Shown here piece after piece: positions 23,941-33,216 of a stretch of 64,000 nucleotides of DNA. Position 1 is the stretch's first letter. Every line of letters starts with the position of its first letter. The translations under genes were made by a program, and so were the position numbers. The stretch covers positions 3,486,501 through 3,550,500 of the forward strand of contig NZ_VFNX01000001.1 of NCBI RefSeq assembly GCF_006715785.1, written 5' to 3'. This DNA is from Streptomyces puniciscabiei. GTDB taxonomy: Bacteria > Actinomycetota > Actinomycetes > Streptomycetales > Streptomycetaceae. The notes beneath the pieces are model-generated. The model did not search any database. It was not told the DNA's origin and saw only the letters and a list, made by a program, of their open reading frames with translations.

Positions 23941-24212
23941 GCGTGACCGTTCGCATCCCCACCATCCTGCGCACCTACACCGGTGGCCGGGCGGAGGTCA
24001 GCGCCGAGGGCGCGACCCTCTCCGAGGTCATCGCCGACCTGGAGAAGAACCACACCGGGATCGCCGCCCGGGTGCTGGACGACCAGGGCAAGCTGCGCCG
24101 GTTCGTCAACGTGTACGTCAACGACGACGACGTGCGCTTCGAACAGGGCCTGGACACCGCCACCCCGGACGGCGCCGGCGTGTCCATCATTCCGGCCGTC
24201 GCCGGCGGCTGA
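23937..24212 (+). CDS. ThiS/MoaD-like ubiquitin-fold sulfur carrier
   Basis: 91 residues with the beta-grasp pattern of MoaD/ThiS: VTVRIPTILRTYTGG, ATLSEVIADLEKNHTGIAAR, FVNVYVNDDDVRF. The end is SIIPAVAGG, the C-terminal Gly-Gly that is adenylated and then thiocarboxylated. Its ATG overlaps the TGA of the upstream PLP-enzyme gene by ATGA, so equal translation is expected. By analogy with CysO-CysM of Mycobacterium tuberculosis, where a thiocarboxylated carrier donates sulfur to a PLP enzyme using O-phosphoserine, this protein likely donates sulfur to its operon partner. No JAMM peptidase or activating E1 gene is nearby, so these would have to be supplied from elsewhere. Confidence 0.85.
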   Translation: MSVTVRIPTILRTYTGGRAEVSAEGATLSEVIADLEKNHTGIAARVLDDQGKLRRFVNVYVNDDDVRFEQGLDTATPDGAGVSIIPAVAGG

Positions 24213-24214
24213 TC

Positions 24215-24238
24215 GTTACCTTAGGTAACTTCGGTTAC
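24215..24238 (+). other. two mutually exclusive small hairpins after the ThiS-like gene
   Basis: GTTACC-TTA-GGTAAC (24215-24229) is a perfect palindrome. Its right arm can instead pair as GTAAC-TTCG-GTTAC (24225-24238), with a stable UUCG loop. The start lies only three bases after the stop codon, and a longer terminator hairpin follows. Confidence 0.55.
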
Positions 24239-24250
24239 GCATTGTTCATC

Positions 24251-24289
24251 GAATTGCCTCCTCCGTGAGAGAAGCGGAGGGGGCAATTC
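24251..24289 (+). terminator. hairpin terminator of the thrC-thiS-like operon
   Basis: A 15-bp stem with one G-T pair (GAATTGCCTCCTCCG 24251-24265 with CGGAGGGGGCAATTC 24275-24289) and a 9-nt loop. The position 38 bp after the operon's last stop codon fits transcription termination. Confidence 0.85.
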
Positions 24290-24644
24290 TGTGTGATTGA
24301 GCGCGATAGAGTTGGGGAACGCGCTCTCGGTCGGACCGGTCGGGGGCCCTGAATTCATGCCGCACACCCGATGAGAAGTAGCCAAAGTACGCAGGTTTTA
24401 TGCGGCTTTTGTGGCGGTTTGTGGGGTCCGACTTGCCCCGAAGTCGGCTGAATTCTCGCCACATTCCGGACGGTTCCCGTCCAGAATTCTCGTCCGATTG
24501 ACCTGTTGCAGACGGCAGTTGGACAGATACATTCAGCCGCGGTCGACGCGTTCCGGCGCACGCCCCCGTCCGATGGGGGGTGAGGTCTGACCCGGGTCCG
24601 CGAAGTGTGGATCTGTGCAAGGGCCAGTAATAGGGGAGTTAGGC
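24290..24644. other. 355-bp gene-free leader region upstream of the cold-shock gene
   Basis: No convincing coding frame on either strand. It is AT-richer than average and contains a GAGCGCG/CGCGCTC inverted repeat (24299-24305 with 24320-24326). The right part probably holds the promoter and a long 5' untranslated region, common for cold-shock genes. The RBS GGGGAG lies at about 24632-24637. Confidence 0.55.
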
Positions 24645-24848
24645 ATGGCTCAGGGCACCGTCAAGTGGTTCAACGCGGAGAAGGGGTACGGCTTCATCGC
24701 GGTCGACGGTGGTGCGGACGTCTTCGTCCACTACAGCGCGATTCAGATGGACGGCTACCGCACCCTGGAAGAGGGTCAGCGGGTCGAGTTCGAGATCTCG
24801 CAGGGCCAGAAGGGTCCGCAGGCCGACATGGTTCGCGTCACCGCCTGA
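24645..24848 (+). CDS. cold-shock protein, CspA family
   Basis: 67 residues, a complete single cold-shock domain. RNP1 is KGYGFIAV (residues 14-21) and RNP2 is DVFVHYSAI (about 26-34), both intact; the start [17 protein letters not shown] is canonical. It should act as an RNA chaperone that melts secondary structure. A long gene-free leader precedes it, and a strong hairpin terminator lies 12 bp after the stop, so it is monocistronic. Confidence 0.95.
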   Translation: MAQGTVKWFNAEKGYGFIAVDGGADVFVHYSAIQMDGYRTLEEGQRVEFEISQGQKGPQADMVRVTA

Positions 24849-24860
24849 ACGTTTCTTGCA

Positions 24861-24898
24861 CGAAGGGCCCGCACCTCGCACAGGGTGCGGGCCCTTCG
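24861..24898 (+). terminator. strong hairpin terminator after the cold-shock gene
   Basis: A perfect 15-bp stem (CGAAGGGCCCGCACC 24861-24875 with GGTGCGGGCCCTTCG 24884-24898) and an 8-nt loop. It insulates the cold-shock gene from the heat-shock promoter of groEL2, which begins less than 50 bp on. Confidence 0.9.
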
Positions 24899-24945
24899 CC
24901 ATGCCCGGGCTGCCCCGTTCGCCCCGGGCTGATCCGGCTGAGCCG

Positions 24946-26757
<1,812 letters not shown>

Positions 26758-26790
26758 TCGACCTGAGGGTTGATCGCCTGTCCTTTCGGA

Positions 26791-26835
26791 CCGAGGGCGG
26801 TGCTTCCAGCTTCCGGCTGGGAGTGCCGCCCTCGG
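26791..26835 (+). terminator. hairpin terminator after groEL2
   Basis: A 10-bp perfect outer stem (CCGAGGGCGG 26791-26800 with CCGCCCTCGG 26826-26835), continued by an imperfect inner stem, 33 bp after the groEL2 stop. It also lies at the 3' end of the convergent Uma2 gene. Confidence 0.8.
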
Positions 26836-26854
26836 GCGTTTTCGGGTTCCGGGC

Positions 26855-27535
26855 TCAGTCGGCGTAGTCCTTGAGGTCCTCCGTGTTCAGGGTGATGCCG
26901 ACCGGAGGCGGCAGTTCGACGGTCGCCCCCCAGGGGCGGGTGGAGCACTGGAGGTAACGCCCCTCCTTCGGCTCGCTGTACACGCTGACGGTGGCGCTGT
27001 CGCGGTCGATGAGCAGATAGACGGGGATCCCGGCCGCCGCGTAGCCCACGGGCTTGTCGATGCGGTCGCGCTGGTCGGTGTCGCGGTCGTGGGAGGTGAT
27101 CTCCACGGCCATGAGCGCGCCGTCGGTGTCGGACCAGTTTCCGTGGCCCTTGAAGTGGCCCACGGGAGCGAGGAAGCCGTCGGTGATGGCGCGGCCCTTC
27201 CGGTAGGCCTCGGCCTTGACGCCCCTCTCGGGCATGAGGTTCAGCTCGGGGCGCTGCTGCATGCACTGACGTAGCAGCCACATGAAGATCTCGCCGTGGT
27301 TGCCATCCGGCATGGCCTTGACGACTACCTTTCCGTTGACGTACTCAAGCCGCACGGTTTCGGGGGCGGCCGCGGCCAGTTCCTCGAACTCCTCCACGTC
27401 GAGCGGCCCGTGCCGGATGCACAGCCTTCCGCCCAGGAACTCGAGCCGGTACCGCAGCTCCCTGGGGGCCCTGCGGACGAGTTCCTCGAAGTCCTCGACG
27501 GACATCTGCGGGCGTTCTTCGGTGTCAGGGGTCAT
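26855..27535 (-). CDS. Uma2-family (PD-(D/E)XK nuclease-like) protein
   Basis: 226 residues from ATG 27535 behind a strong GGAGGGGAGGAGG. The N-terminal ~40 residues (MSVEDFEELVRRAPRELRYR) resemble a second degenerate copy of the next segment, DVEEFEELAAAAPETVRLEY. The nuclease-like core has EYVNGKVVVKAMPDGNHGEI (about 71-90), GFLAPVG, LMAVEITSHDRDTDQRDRID with the D/E-x-K-like DRIDKPVGYAAAGIPVYLLI, and later strands. Uma2 (DUF820) proteins are abundant in Streptomyces and their real substrate is unknown, so nuclease activity is family inference. It stands alone, convergent with groEL2. Confidence 0.85.
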   Translation of the reverse strand: MTPDTEERPQMSVEDFEELVRRAPRELRYRLEFLGGRLCIRHGPLDVEEFEELAAAAPETVRLEYVNGKVVVKAMPDGNHGEIFMWLLRQCMQQRPELNLMPERGVKAEAYRKGRAITDGFLAPVGHFKGHGNWSDTDGALMAVEITSHDRDTDQRDRIDKPVGYAAAGIPVYLLIDRDSATVSVYSEPKEGRYLQCSTRPWGATVELPPPVGITLNTEDLKDYAD

Positions 27536-27594
27536 GGCGTCGCCTCCTCCCCTCCATCGTGCCCCTAGGTGGTCATGTCGGACCGTGGAAGCCG

Positions 27595-28485
27595 TCATAC
27601 GGGTGTCCTTTCCTCTCGTTTGAGAGCCATCGCAGCGCGGATCCCCGCTGCTCGGGACTGGATCGCCGAGGGAGCCAGGGGCGCGTTGGAGCGTGTAGGT
27701 GCGCGCCCGTCTCGGCAGCCCGCACACACGCCCCCCGGCAGCGCCTCCGGCCGCCCCGGCAGCCCGCATTCCGCGCACTCCAGCAGCCGCCGGGGCGCCG
27801 GACGGGGGACCGGTTCCGGCGGCAGCTTGTCGATGAGGCGGCGGCGGACCAGCGCGGCCGGATGGTGGACGGGCGAGGGGAGCCCGTCGGTCAGGGCACG
27901 CAGTACGGCCTCGTCGGTCGCCCCGCGCGCGAACCACTCCGTGAGCAGCGGCGCGAGTACGGCGCAGTCGGCGGCGGACAGCGACAGCACGGGTGCCGTA
28001 CGGCCCAGGGCGGCGAGCAGGATGTGGGCACGGGACCGGGTGGGGCGGGGCGACGGCTCGGTCGGCTCCTCCGGTACGTCGCCGCGCGAGAACGCCGCCC
28101 ACCAGGCGTCGTCGCGCGCGGTACGGGACCACCACGATCGGGTGATCCACCGCGTGCCGCCGGAATCCGTCTCCAGCCGCTCCCGGCCGCGCCGCAAGTG
28201 CCCCGCCGCCTGAAGGCGGTTGAGGATGGTCCGCAGCGCGCACTGGCCGTACGGGAGCTGCTTGGCCAGCGTTTTCACCGAGATGTCGGCGCCTTCGGGG
28301 AGGCGGTCGAGGTACCCGGCGACGGCCGCCTCACGGGGCGGGAGATGCGAGAAGTCGTGGTGGGTGCGCGGGCATTGGTCCGGCACGGAGCGCTTGCCGT
28401 AGCCCGGATTGGCCATCGGGTGCGGGGTCGCGTGCGGGGTCGCGTGCGCGGGCAGGGAGGCAGGGCTAAAGTGGGTGTCAGCCAC
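27595..28485 (-). CDS. winged-HTH protein with C-terminal zinc-binding motif
   Basis: 296 residues from GTG 28485 (GGAG 11 bp upstream). The N-terminus has a short HATPHATPHP repeat. Residues ~45-115 form a winged helix-turn-helix (LPEGADISVKTLAKQLPYGQ, then CALRTILNRLQAAGHLRRGR). Near residue 240-265 a C-x2-C...C-x2-C pair (CAECGLPG and GVCAGCRDG) probably binds zinc. It is likely a DNA-binding regulator, and relatives occur in Streptomyces without assigned targets. A hairpin in its upstream leader may regulate it. Confidence 0.75.
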   Translation of the reverse strand: MADTHFSPASLPAHATPHATPHPMANPGYGKRSVPDQCPRTHHDFSHLPPREAAVAGYLDRLPEGADISVKTLAKQLPYGQCALRTILNRLQAAGHLRRGRERLETDSGGTRWITRSWWSRTARDDAWWAAFSRGDVPEEPTEPSPRPTRSRAHILLAALGRTAPVLSLSAADCAVLAPLLTEWFARGATDEAVLRALTDGLPSPVHHPAALVRRRLIDKLPPEPVPRPAPRRLLECAECGLPGRPEALPGGVCAGCRDGRAPTRSNAPLAPSAIQSRAAGIRAAMALKREERTPV

Positions 28486-28514
28486 GGGATCGCCTACTCC
28501 GATCTCGTCGGTCA

Positions 28515-28550
28515 AGCCCCCGCAGGTGTTGGTAGCACCTGACGGGGGCT
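28515..28550 (-). promoter_or_regulatory. leader hairpin upstream of the winged-HTH gene
   Basis: An 8-bp outer stem (AGCCCCCG 28515-28522 with CGGGGGCT 28543-28550) and a 6-bp inner stem (CAGGTG 28523-28528 with CACCTG 28536-28541), separated by one bulged base. It is 30 bp upstream of the GTG start on the minus strand, so it is in the leader if transcription starts further right. It could be an attenuator or an upstream terminator. Confidence 0.6.
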
Positions 28551-28675
28551 GTTCGTTATGCGGGCACGCTAGAGCCTTGTGACCGTGCGTGGCAAGTCGA
28601 GCGCGTTGCGTCAACTCGCGGGGTGGGTGGGTGGGTTGGGCCCTCCACCTGTTCCTTGGAAAGAGGTCTCGAACC

Positions 28676-28828
28676 TCAGGGCTTGAGCCCCGAGACGAAC
28701 GCTGACCAGGCCTCGGCCGGGAACGCCAGCTTCGGGCCGTCGGGGTTGCGCTGCAATGTCAAGGTGGCCTCGCGGCCGGCGGCCGCGCTGAACCGTGCGT
28801 GCGAGTACGCCGTCGACGCGCGCAGGGG
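28676..28828 (-). pseudogene. C-terminal fragment resembling DUF397
   Basis: The minus strand encodes RNPDGPKLAFPAEAWSAFVS and a stop at 28676, close to the end of DUF397 proteins (DPDGP-L-F---AW-AF). The preceding part lacks the usual W-KSSYS and CVEVA motifs and has no local start codon. DUF397 genes usually sit beside an XRE regulator gene; none is here. I read it as a remnant. Confidence 0.4.
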
Positions 28829-28999
28829 CGGGCCGGTGAGGTGATGGGGCGCGTGGGCGGCCGGGTGCAGCTGCGTCCCCTCGGCGGCGGGCGGGAGTGG
28901 GACTGTCCGCCGGGGTCGGTCGAGCCGGCGCCGCCGGACGCCGTGCTGCGGGAGCGGGTGCGGCAGTTGAACCGGGCCAGTGTGAGTGGCGTCACGTGA
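28790..28999 (+). pseudogene. frameshifted remnant of a small Streptomyces-specific protein
   Basis: One plus frame reads EYAVDARRGGPVR and stops at 28840. The next frame continues with EVMGRVGGRVQLRPLGGGRE, then WDCPPG, and stops at 28999. Joined across a frameshift near 28835-28841, the two make the pattern YAVDxRRGxxGxVMGxVGxRVQLRP-GGREWDCPP, which I recall from small proteins found near XRE/DUF397 genes. The 5' part is missing because a DUF397-like fragment lies there on the other strand. An 51-codon frame from ATG 28844 could still be translated. Confidence 0.45.
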
Positions 29000-29112
29000 A
29001 GGCTTCGGCGGGAGCGGGAATGTGGGCCGGCGCACAGCCCGTTACTTCAGAAGCTGCAACAATGCGTGCACACATACCGCCCGGTCAGCAGAGTTATTCA
29101 CCAGGAGCCCCC

Positions 29113-30237
29113 GTGACCGTCACGACCCCCGCCTCCCGCGCGGCCCAGATCCTGTCCCGCCCGATCGCGCTCAACGGTCTCACGGTTCCCAACCGGATCG
29201 TGATGGCGCCGATGACCCGCATGTTCTCCCCGGGCGGCGTCCCCGGCGAGGACGTGCGCTCGTACTACGCCCGCCGCGCCGCCGCCGGCGTCGGCCTCAT
29301 CGTCACCGAGGGCACGTACGTGGGCCACGAGTCGGCGGGGCAGAGCGACCGGGTGCCGAGGTTCCACGGGGAGGAGCAGCTCGCGGGCTGGGCGAAGGTC
29401 GCCGAGGACGTGCACGCGGCGGGCGGCACCATCGTCCCGCAGCTGTGGCATATCGGCATGGTTCGCAAGGACGGCGACGCGCCGTACCCGGACGCCCCCG
29501 CGATGGGCCCGTCCGGCCTGGTCACGGCCGGTGCCGAGCCCACCGGCAAGGCGATGACCCAGAAGGACCTGGACGACGTCGTCGCCGCGTTCGCCCAGGC
29601 GGCCGCCGACGCCGAGCGCATCGGCTTCGACGGCGTGGAGATCCACGGCGCCCACGGCTACCTCGTCGACCAGTTCCTGTGGGAGGGCACCAACCGCCGT
29701 ACCGACGCCTACGGCGGCGACCCGGTGTCCCGCACCCGGTTCGCCGCGGAGATCGTCGCCGCGGTCCGTGAGCAGGTCTCGGCCGACTTCCCGGTCATCT
29801 TCCGCTACTCGCAGTGGAAGCAGCAGGACTACACCGCCCGGCTCGCCGAGACGCCCGAGGAGCTGGAGGCGATCCTCACCCCGCTGGCGGCGGCCGGCGT
29901 CGATGTCTTCCACGCCTCCACCCGCCGCTACTGGCTGCCGGAGTTCGACGGCTCGGACCTGAACCTGGCCGGCTGGACCAAGAAGCTCACCGGCAAGCAG
30001 GTCATCAGCGTCGGCTCGGTCGGCCTCGACGGCGAGTTCCTGGGCGCCTTCCAGGGCCAGGGCTCCGAGGTCAAGGGCATCGACAACCTCCTCGACCGCC
30101 TGGAGTCCGACGAGTTCGACATGGTCGCCGTCGGCCGCGCGCTGCTCCAGGACCCTCAGTGGGCGGCCAAGGTGCTCTCCGACCGCTTCGACGAGCTGAA
30201 GCCGTACGACGCCGCGTCCCTGAAGACGCTCAGCTGA
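29113..30237 (+). CDS. old-yellow-enzyme-type NADH:flavin oxidoreductase
   Basis: 374 residues from GTG 29113 with GGAG 6 bp upstream. TIM-barrel FMN enzyme: LNGLTVPNRIVMAPMTRMFS (about 20-39), GVGLIVTEGTYV (about 61-72), QLWHIGM (about 113-119), then EIHGAHGYLVDQFLWEGTN (about 178-196, catalytic His pair region HGAHGYL) and NRRTDAYGG. The C-terminal FDMVAVGRALLQDPQWAAKV binds the FMN phosphate. It lacks the extra FeS and FAD domains of 2,4-dienoyl-CoA reductases. It should reduce activated double bonds of enones or related compounds with NAD(P)H; the natural substrate is unknown. Confidence 0.93.
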   Translation: MTVTTPASRAAQILSRPIALNGLTVPNRIVMAPMTRMFSPGGVPGEDVRSYYARRAAAGVGLIVTEGTYVGHESAGQSDRVPRFHGEEQLAGWAKVAEDVHAAGGTIVPQLWHIGMVRKDGDAPYPDAPAMGPSGLVTAGAEPTGKAMTQKDLDDVVAAFAQAAADAERIGFDGVEIHGAHGYLVDQFLWEGTNRRTDAYGGDPVSRTRFAAEIVAAVREQVSADFPVIFRYSQWKQQDYTARLAETPEELEAILTPLAAAGVDVFHASTRRYWLPEFDGSDLNLAGWTKKLTGKQVISVGSVGLDGEFLGAFQGQGSEVKGIDNLLDRLESDEFDMVAVGRALLQDPQWAAKVLSDRFDELKPYDAASLKTLS

Positions 30238-30256
30238 ACCGGCCCCGCGGGGGTGC

Positions 30257-30829
30257 CTACAGCGGGCCGTTCAGCGGCTCGATGTCGACGCGCACGGGGG
30301 TGCCCCACACCCGCAGCACCTCGTAGTCGGTGAACTCGTGCACGAGCCGGTAGGCCATGGCGGGCCGGGACCCGCGCCGCTGGGCGCTGAGATAGGCCTC
30401 GGCCTCCTGCCGGTCGCGCCGCGGGGTCCCGCACAGTTGCCACTCCTGCCCGTTCCAGGCCTCCGGCAGCCAGCGCTGCTGGGGCTGGGGCCGGTCACCG
30501 CGCACCCCGTACCGGGAGGGCGCGGTGGCCACGGGCTCGGCGGCGGCCGGCCGGCCCTGGAACTCCGAGCGGCGGGCCGCCCGGCGCCGGGTCTCGCAGA
30601 GCAGACACAGATCGGGCGCGCTCTCGTCCACGGGACCCTGGGGGTGCTCGGGGCAGCGGGTGCTGGGCGCGCTGCTCCCGGTGCTCTCGTCCACCAGGTC
30701 GAGTGCCCGGCGCAGATCCGCCTTGATCTCATGCAGCCGGGCGTCCGGGGTGTCGGCGGTCAGGGCCTCCCCGTGCTCCCCGAGCACCCTCAGGGCCCTT
30801 CCCAGGGCGGCGAGCTGGGCGTGGTTCAT
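30257..30829 (-). CDS. conserved hypothetical protein with Cys pairs
   Basis: 190 residues from ATG 30829. The N-terminal helical part (AQLAALGRALRVLGEHGEAL) is followed by a short spacer with CPEHP and CLLCETRRR (about 61 and 77-80), which could bind a metal. The C-terminal half (WNGQEWQLCGTPRRDRQEAE, YLSAQ, RLVHEFTDYEVLRVWGTPV) is tryptophan-rich. I do not recognise a family. It is convergent with the oxidoreductase (19-bp gap) and divergent from the methyltransferase gene. Confidence 0.65.
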   Translation of the reverse strand: MNHAQLAALGRALRVLGEHGEALTADTPDARLHEIKADLRRALDLVDESTGSSAPSTRCPEHPQGPVDESAPDLCLLCETRRRAARRSEFQGRPAAAEPVATAPSRYGVRGDRPQPQQRWLPEAWNGQEWQLCGTPRRDRQEAEAYLSAQRRGSRPAMAYRLVHEFTDYEVLRVWGTPVRVDIEPLNGPL

Positions 30830-30879
30830 GGTCCCCAAGGGTACGAGGGCGGGGAGGGTGAACCGGAGCGTCGTAGGGT

Positions 30880-31557
30880 GTGCGGGTGTTGCCGAGTCGA
30901 GTGGTCGACGCCCTCCAGCGGTTCAATGCCGCCCATCCCTGGGATCACAACGCGCACTACCACCCCTGGTTGCTACGGCAGTTGCCCCGGCGGTTCGGCA
31001 GGGCCCTGGACGTGGGCTGCGGGAGCGGGGACCTGGTGCGGTTGCTGGCCGGGCGGGGGGAGCGGGTCCAGGGGGTCGACTCGGATCCGGGGATTCTTCG
31101 GCGGGCCCGGGAGCTGACCGGGTCCGCCGCGCCCGTCGGTTACCTTCTCGCCGAAGCCCCGGAGGGCGTCCCCGGCGGGCCGTACGACGTCATCACCTGC
31201 GTCGCCGTGCTTCACCATCTGCCCTTCGCCGGGACTCTCGACCGGCTCAAGAGGGAGCTGGCTCCCGGGGGAACCCTGGTCGTCGTCGGCTGTGCGCGGG
31301 CCGCCGGTCCGCTCGATCACCTGCTCGGGCTCGTCGCCGTACCGCTCAACGCGCTGACGGGATGGGTGAAGAACCGCGGGCGGGTGGCCTCGCAGCGGCC
31401 CGTCTCCATGACCGCGCCGGTCCGTGAGCCCGAGATGACCTTCGAGGAGATCGCCCGGGAGGCGCGCCGGCTGCTCCCCGGAGCCCGGCTCCGGAGGCGG
31501 CTGTTCTGGCGGTACACCCTTGTCTGGCGCGCCCCTGGCGGTCCGGCAGGCCACTGA
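30880..31557 (+). CDS. SAM-dependent methyltransferase (class I)
   Basis: 225 residues. Motif I is ALDVGCGSGDLVRLLAGRGE (about 42-61), the acidic residue follows in VQGVDSDPGIL, and motif II/post I is YDVITCVAVLHHLPFAG (about 101-117). LAPGGTLVVVGCAR is motif III. The C-terminal 70 residues, including a hydrophobic stretch (LGLVAVPLNALTGWV), probably recognise the substrate. It belongs to the broad UbiE/Methyltransf_11-like set; the acceptor is unknown. GTG 30880 is used here; GTG 30886 is an alternative. Confidence 0.85.
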   Translation: MRVLPSRVVDALQRFNAAHPWDHNAHYHPWLLRQLPRRFGRALDVGCGSGDLVRLLAGRGERVQGVDSDPGILRRARELTGSAAPVGYLLAEAPEGVPGGPYDVITCVAVLHHLPFAGTLDRLKRELAPGGTLVVVGCARAAGPLDHLLGLVAVPLNALTGWVKNRGRVASQRPVSMTAPVREPEMTFEEIAREARRLLPGARLRRRLFWRYTLVWRAPGGPAGH

Positions 31558-31573
31558 GGGCCCGCGTCGGTGG

Positions 31574-31804
31574 TCAGCCGGCGATGCGGTCGAGGGCGCT
31601 CTGCGCCCCGCAGGCGGGGGCGGCGGCGAGGGCGCCGGCCGCCAGCGACAGCGGTGAGACCGGACTGAACGCGGGCAGCAGGGCGAGGTTCTCGACACAC
31701 CTCGCGGCATCGGTGTCGGAGAGGCGGGTGTCGGCGTGGGCGGGGGCGGCCAGGGCCGCGGCGGAGGCCGTGAGGACGGCGGTGACCAGGAGCTTCTTCA
31801 TCAT
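31574..31804 (-). CDS. small secreted protein
   Basis: 76 residues from ATG 31804 (or the next ATG at 31801). A clean signal peptide (KKLLVTAVLTASAAALAA, cut after AHA near residue 24) leads to a mature part of about 52 residues with two cysteines (ARCVENL and APACGAQ) and hydrophobic, Ala-rich stretches. The size and two cysteines recall small cell-surface proteins of Streptomyces, but I see no chaplin or rodlin signature. It lies just downstream of the PTS gene on the same strand. Confidence 0.65.
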   Translation of the reverse strand: MMKKLLVTAVLTASAAALAAPAHADTRLSDTDAARCVENLALLPAFSPVSPLSLAAGALAAAPACGAQSALDRIAG

Positions 31805-31835
31805 GCCCGGGGCAACGACGTGCCCCGGCCCGGCG

Positions 31836-33200
31836 TCACGCCGGTGCCGCCACACGGGGGCCGCGGGGGAAGCCGAACAGGTACGTCGCCGTGAAGCCGA
31901 CCACGTAACCGGTGAGCAGACCGCCCGCGTAGACCGCCGCCGCCGTCCCCACCCCCCTGTTCCCCGTCAGCAGCGGGAAAAGGGCCCAGCCGGAGGGGCC
32001 GATCGCCGTCGCGCCCACCTTGGTGCCGAGCATCGCGAAGAAGCCGACGAACGCCCCGCCCGCCGCCCCGCCCGCGCAGGCGGTCAGGAACGGCCGGCCC
32101 AGCGGCAGGGACACCCCGTAGATCAGCGGCTCGCCCACGCCCAGCAGGCCCGCCGGGAGCGCCGAGCGGATCGTCGTACGCAACGCCGTGTCGTGCCGCA
32201 GGCGGACGTACACCGCCAGCGCCGCGCCCACCTGGCCCGCGCCCGCCATGGCCAGCAGGGGGAGCAGGACGGTGTAGCCCTGCTGCTCGATGAGGGTGGT
32301 GTGGATGGGGATGAGGGCCTGGTGCAGGCCCACCATGACCAGGGGCAGGAAGAGGCCCCCGAGGAGCAGGCCGGCGACCGCGCCGGCGGTGGCCAGCAGC
32401 CAGTTCGCCGCTGTGCCGATCGCGGTCGCCACCGCACCGGCCGCGTACATCAGGCCGTACAGCGTCACCAAGCCCGGGACGAGGACGGTGACCGTGGGCG
32501 TGAGAAGGACGTCGAGCGCGCCCGGCACCCGGCCCCGGACCCACTTCTCCACGCGGGTCGCCAGCAGCGCCGCCGCGAGCGCGCCGAGCACTCCGCCCTG
32601 GCCGGGGGCGAGGTGGGTCCCGAACACGGTCACCTTCGCGACGCCGGGGTGGACGACCACGGCCGCGACCGCGCCGCCCAGTACGGGTGTCCCGCCGAAC
32701 TCCTTCGCCGTGTTGTGGCCGACGAACACCGCGATCAGCGCCAGGAAGGCGGAGGCGATGGCGGTCAGGGCCGGGGTGAGGGCCGGGAGCCGGCCGGTGT
32801 TCAGCAGCAGGCCGTTGACGCCGGACAGGATGCCGCAGCCGATCAGGGCGGGGATGAGCGGGACGAAGACGTTCGCCACCCGGCGCAGGGAGGCCTTGAG
32901 GGCCGTACGCTCCGCCGGTGCGGCGGCGGAGGGCACGGGGCGCCCGGCGTCGACCCGTGCCGCCACCTCCGCGGTGACCTCGTCGACCACCCCGGGCCCG
33001 AGCACGATCTGCCAGGTGGGTCCGTCGGAGACCACCCCCAGCACACCGGGCAGGGCCCGCAGTTCCTCCTCGTCGGCCGATGCCGGGTCGGTGAGGGTCA
33101 GCCGGAGGCGGGTCATGCAGTGGGCCGCGGAGGTGACGTTGGCCGGGCCGCCGACCCGGTGGAGGATGGCGGTCGCGGTGGAGGCGGGGTCGTTGCGCAC
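31836..33200 (-). CDS. PTS EIIBC permease, MurNAc/GlcNAc (MurP-like) type
   Basis: 454 residues from GTG 33200. The EIIB domain is about 1-85, with phosphorylated Cys in SAAHCMTRLRLTLTDPAS. EIIC then has about ten hydrophobic segments; FVGHNTAKEFGG, LFLPLVMVGLHQALIPIH, and GVGEPLIYGVSLPLGRPF (the GEPLI active-site signature) match the glucose/sucrose superfamily. EIIA is not present in this protein, as in MurP of E. coli, which borrows EIIA-Glc. It begins 17 bp after the stop of murQ, so it should import and phosphorylate N-acetylmuramic acid or a related aminosugar. Substrate assignment is by context. Confidence 0.85.
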   Translation of the reverse strand: MRNDPASTATAILHRVGGPANVTSAAHCMTRLRLTLTDPASADEEELRALPGVLGVVSDGPTWQIVLGPGVVDEVTAEVAARVDAGRPVPSAAAPAERTALKASLRRVANVFVPLIPALIGCGILSGVNGLLLNTGRLPALTPALTAIASAFLALIAVFVGHNTAKEFGGTPVLGGAVAAVVVHPGVAKVTVFGTHLAPGQGGVLGALAAALLATRVEKWVRGRVPGALDVLLTPTVTVLVPGLVTLYGLMYAAGAVATAIGTAANWLLATAGAVAGLLLGGLFLPLVMVGLHQALIPIHTTLIEQQGYTVLLPLLAMAGAGQVGAALAVYVRLRHDTALRTTIRSALPAGLLGVGEPLIYGVSLPLGRPFLTACAGGAAGGAFVGFFAMLGTKVGATAIGPSGWALFPLLTGNRGVGTAAAVYAGGLLTGYVVGFTATYLFGFPRGPRVAAPA

Positions 33201-33216
33201 GCCCCGAGCGTGCGGG

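Noticed and set aside
24246..24620. A 124-codon minus-strand reading frame between the thiS-like operon and the cold-shock gene
   Set aside because: It overlaps a terminator, has no RBS and no typical Streptomyces codon bias, and the sequence fits a long untranslated leader.
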